From positions 1-15,583 of the forward strand of contig JACRLS010000143.1 of NCBI GenBank assembly GCA_016235225.1: 15,583 bases of DNA. Direction: 5' to 3'. Within the stretch, counting starts at the first letter, position 1. Each line of letters starts with the position of its first letter. The notes below the pieces were generated by a model that made no database searches, had not been told where the DNA came from, and saw only the letters and a list, made by a program, of their open reading frames with translations. Below, in pieces: positions 14,844-15,583 of the stretch. This stretch comes from Nitrospirota bacterium. GTDB lineage: Bacteria > Nitrospirota > Nitrospiria > Nitrospirales > Nitrospiraceae. Made by a program: the position numbers and the translations under genes.

Positions 14844-15583
14844 ATGCACGACACCGCGCTCTATCAGTACCTGTTGGGCCTGCAGTCACCGTGGACCGTG
14901 AGCCGCGTGGAGTTGAACGTCAAAGGGCAACGTGTCGACGTGTGGGCTGAGCACCCGGAGGGCGTATCGTGGGCGTGCCCTCAATGCTCACGGGAGTTAC
15001 CGCTCTACGATCACGCCGAGGAGCGGACGTGGCGGCATCTGGACAGCTGCCAATTCCAGACCCACCTGCACGCGCGGATCCCCCGTGTGGAATGTGGCGA
15101 GCATGGCGTGGTGCAGGTCCTGGTGCCGTGGGCCGCGCCGCGGTCGCGGTTCACGCTGCTCTTCGAGCGCCTGGCCATCGACGTGCTGAGCCAGTGCGAC
15201 GTCACGGGGGCCACGAAGATCTTGCGGATCAGCTGGGACGAGGGCTGGGGGATCATGGAGCGAGCGGTCAAGCGCGGTCGGCACCGCAAAGCGCCGAAGG
15301 TCGTGCGGCAGATCGGGGTCGACGAGAAGGCGGCGGCCAAGGGGCATAAGTACCTGACGCTGGTGTGCGACTTGGACGAGGGGACGGTGGAGCACATCGC
15401 CGAAGACCGGAAGACGGAGAGCCTGAAAGGCTACTACAAGGGTCTCTCCCAGGAACAGCTTGCCGGCATCGAGGCGGTGGCGATGGACATGTGGGGGCCC
15501 TATATCAACGCGACCCTCGACCACGTTCCCGATGCCGCAGGGAAGATTGTCTTCGACCGCTTCCACGTCATGGGTTATGTGGG
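14844..15583 (+). CDS. ISL3-family transposase, N-terminal part, runs off window
   Basis: DDE-type transposase that cuts and inserts the element at its inverted repeats. 246 residues are visible, about 60 percent of a typical 400-residue member. The ATG at 14844 has AAGGAGG eight bases upstream. An N-terminal zinc-binding region is seen with CPQC (Cys45, Cys48) and CGEH (Cys84, His87), followed by a helix-turn-helix-like linker. The catalytic domain begins with GVDEKA (Asp160) and continues with AMDMWGPY (Asp215) and KIVFDRFHVM, all typical of ISL3. The last glutamate is outside the window. No stop or frameshift occurs in the visible part, so the element may be intact. Confidence 0.93.
   Translation, partial: MHDTALYQYLLGLQSPWTVSRVELNVKGQRVDVWAEHPEGVSWACPQCSRELPLYDHAEERTWRHLDSCQFQTHLHARIPRVECGEHGVVQVLVPWAAPRSRFTLLFERLAIDVLSQCDVTGATKILRISWDEGWGIMERAVKRGRHRKAPKVVRQIGVDEKAAAKGHKYLTLVCDLDEGTVEHIAEDRKTESLKGYYKGLSQEQLAGIEAVAMDMWGPYINATLDHVPDAAGKIVFDRFHVMGYV

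Larger units (their letters stand above)
14778..15583 (+). mobile_element. ISL3-family insertion sequence, left part
   Basis: The transposase frame identifies the element; it continues beyond the window, so the right end and target duplication cannot be seen. A possible left end is at about 14778, where GGGCGCTTCCGGGTTCCCCG has the look of a terminal repeat, but without the right end this boundary is only a guess. Confidence 0.6.

Overview
The window reads as a GC-rich bacterial chromosome segment. The gene content (an aromatic amino acid breakdown operon, PAS-rich two-component genes, and intergenic repeats of the TGAGGTT and CGTATTTCGT type) resembles Nitrospira and relatives (Nitrospirota). 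No rRNA or other phylogenetic marker is present, so this assignment is an inference of moderate to low confidence.

Left block, minus strand, read from 7063 down to 1: a single-domain 4-hydroxyphenylpyruvate dioxygenase, homogentisate 1,2-dioxygenase, a fumarylacetoacetase-family hydrolase, a phosphoribosyltransferase-like protein of unknown role, E1 alpha, E1 beta and E2 of a 2-oxo acid dehydrogenase complex, and the start of an acetyl-CoA acetyltransferase. The spacing is operon-like: ATGA or GTGA overlaps at E1 alpha/E1 beta and E2/thiolase, and gaps of 10 to about 80 nt elsewhere. Together the genes would take tyrosine to fumarate plus acetoacetate, and 2-oxo acids (probably branched-chain) to acyl-CoA, with the thiolase handling acetoacetyl-CoA. 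The E1 alpha gene is broken by an internal out-of-frame deletion that removes the thiamine diphosphate motif, and E1 beta looks short at its C-terminus.

Centre, 7064-7388: an AT-rich divergent intergenic region with possible promoters and a terminator-like hairpin in the hpd leader. On the plus strand follow a broken heme-oxygenase-like diiron protein gene (7389-7998), a repeat-bearing spacer, and a tightly coupled pair: an HTH regulator with an unrecognised C-terminal part, and a tryptophanase-family PLP lyase. The lyase active-site residues match tryptophanase rather than tyrosine phenol-lyase.

Right block, plus strand: a PAS-PAS-PAS histidine kinase of the HisKA_2 type interrupted by one in-frame TGA, then two paralogous REC-PAS response regulators with no DNA-binding domain. 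The second carries a C-terminal cysteine motif. After a 368-nt spacer with inverted repeats, the window ends inside an ISL3-family insertion sequence.

The two most notable themes are an aromatic and ketogenic amino acid catabolism island with several uncommon parts (half-size HPPD, an embedded phosphoribosyltransferase, an HTH-tryptophanase pair), and an unusual density of gene disruption: two roughly 90-nt deletions and one nonsense codon. The disruption is either genuine decay or a flaw in the assembly.
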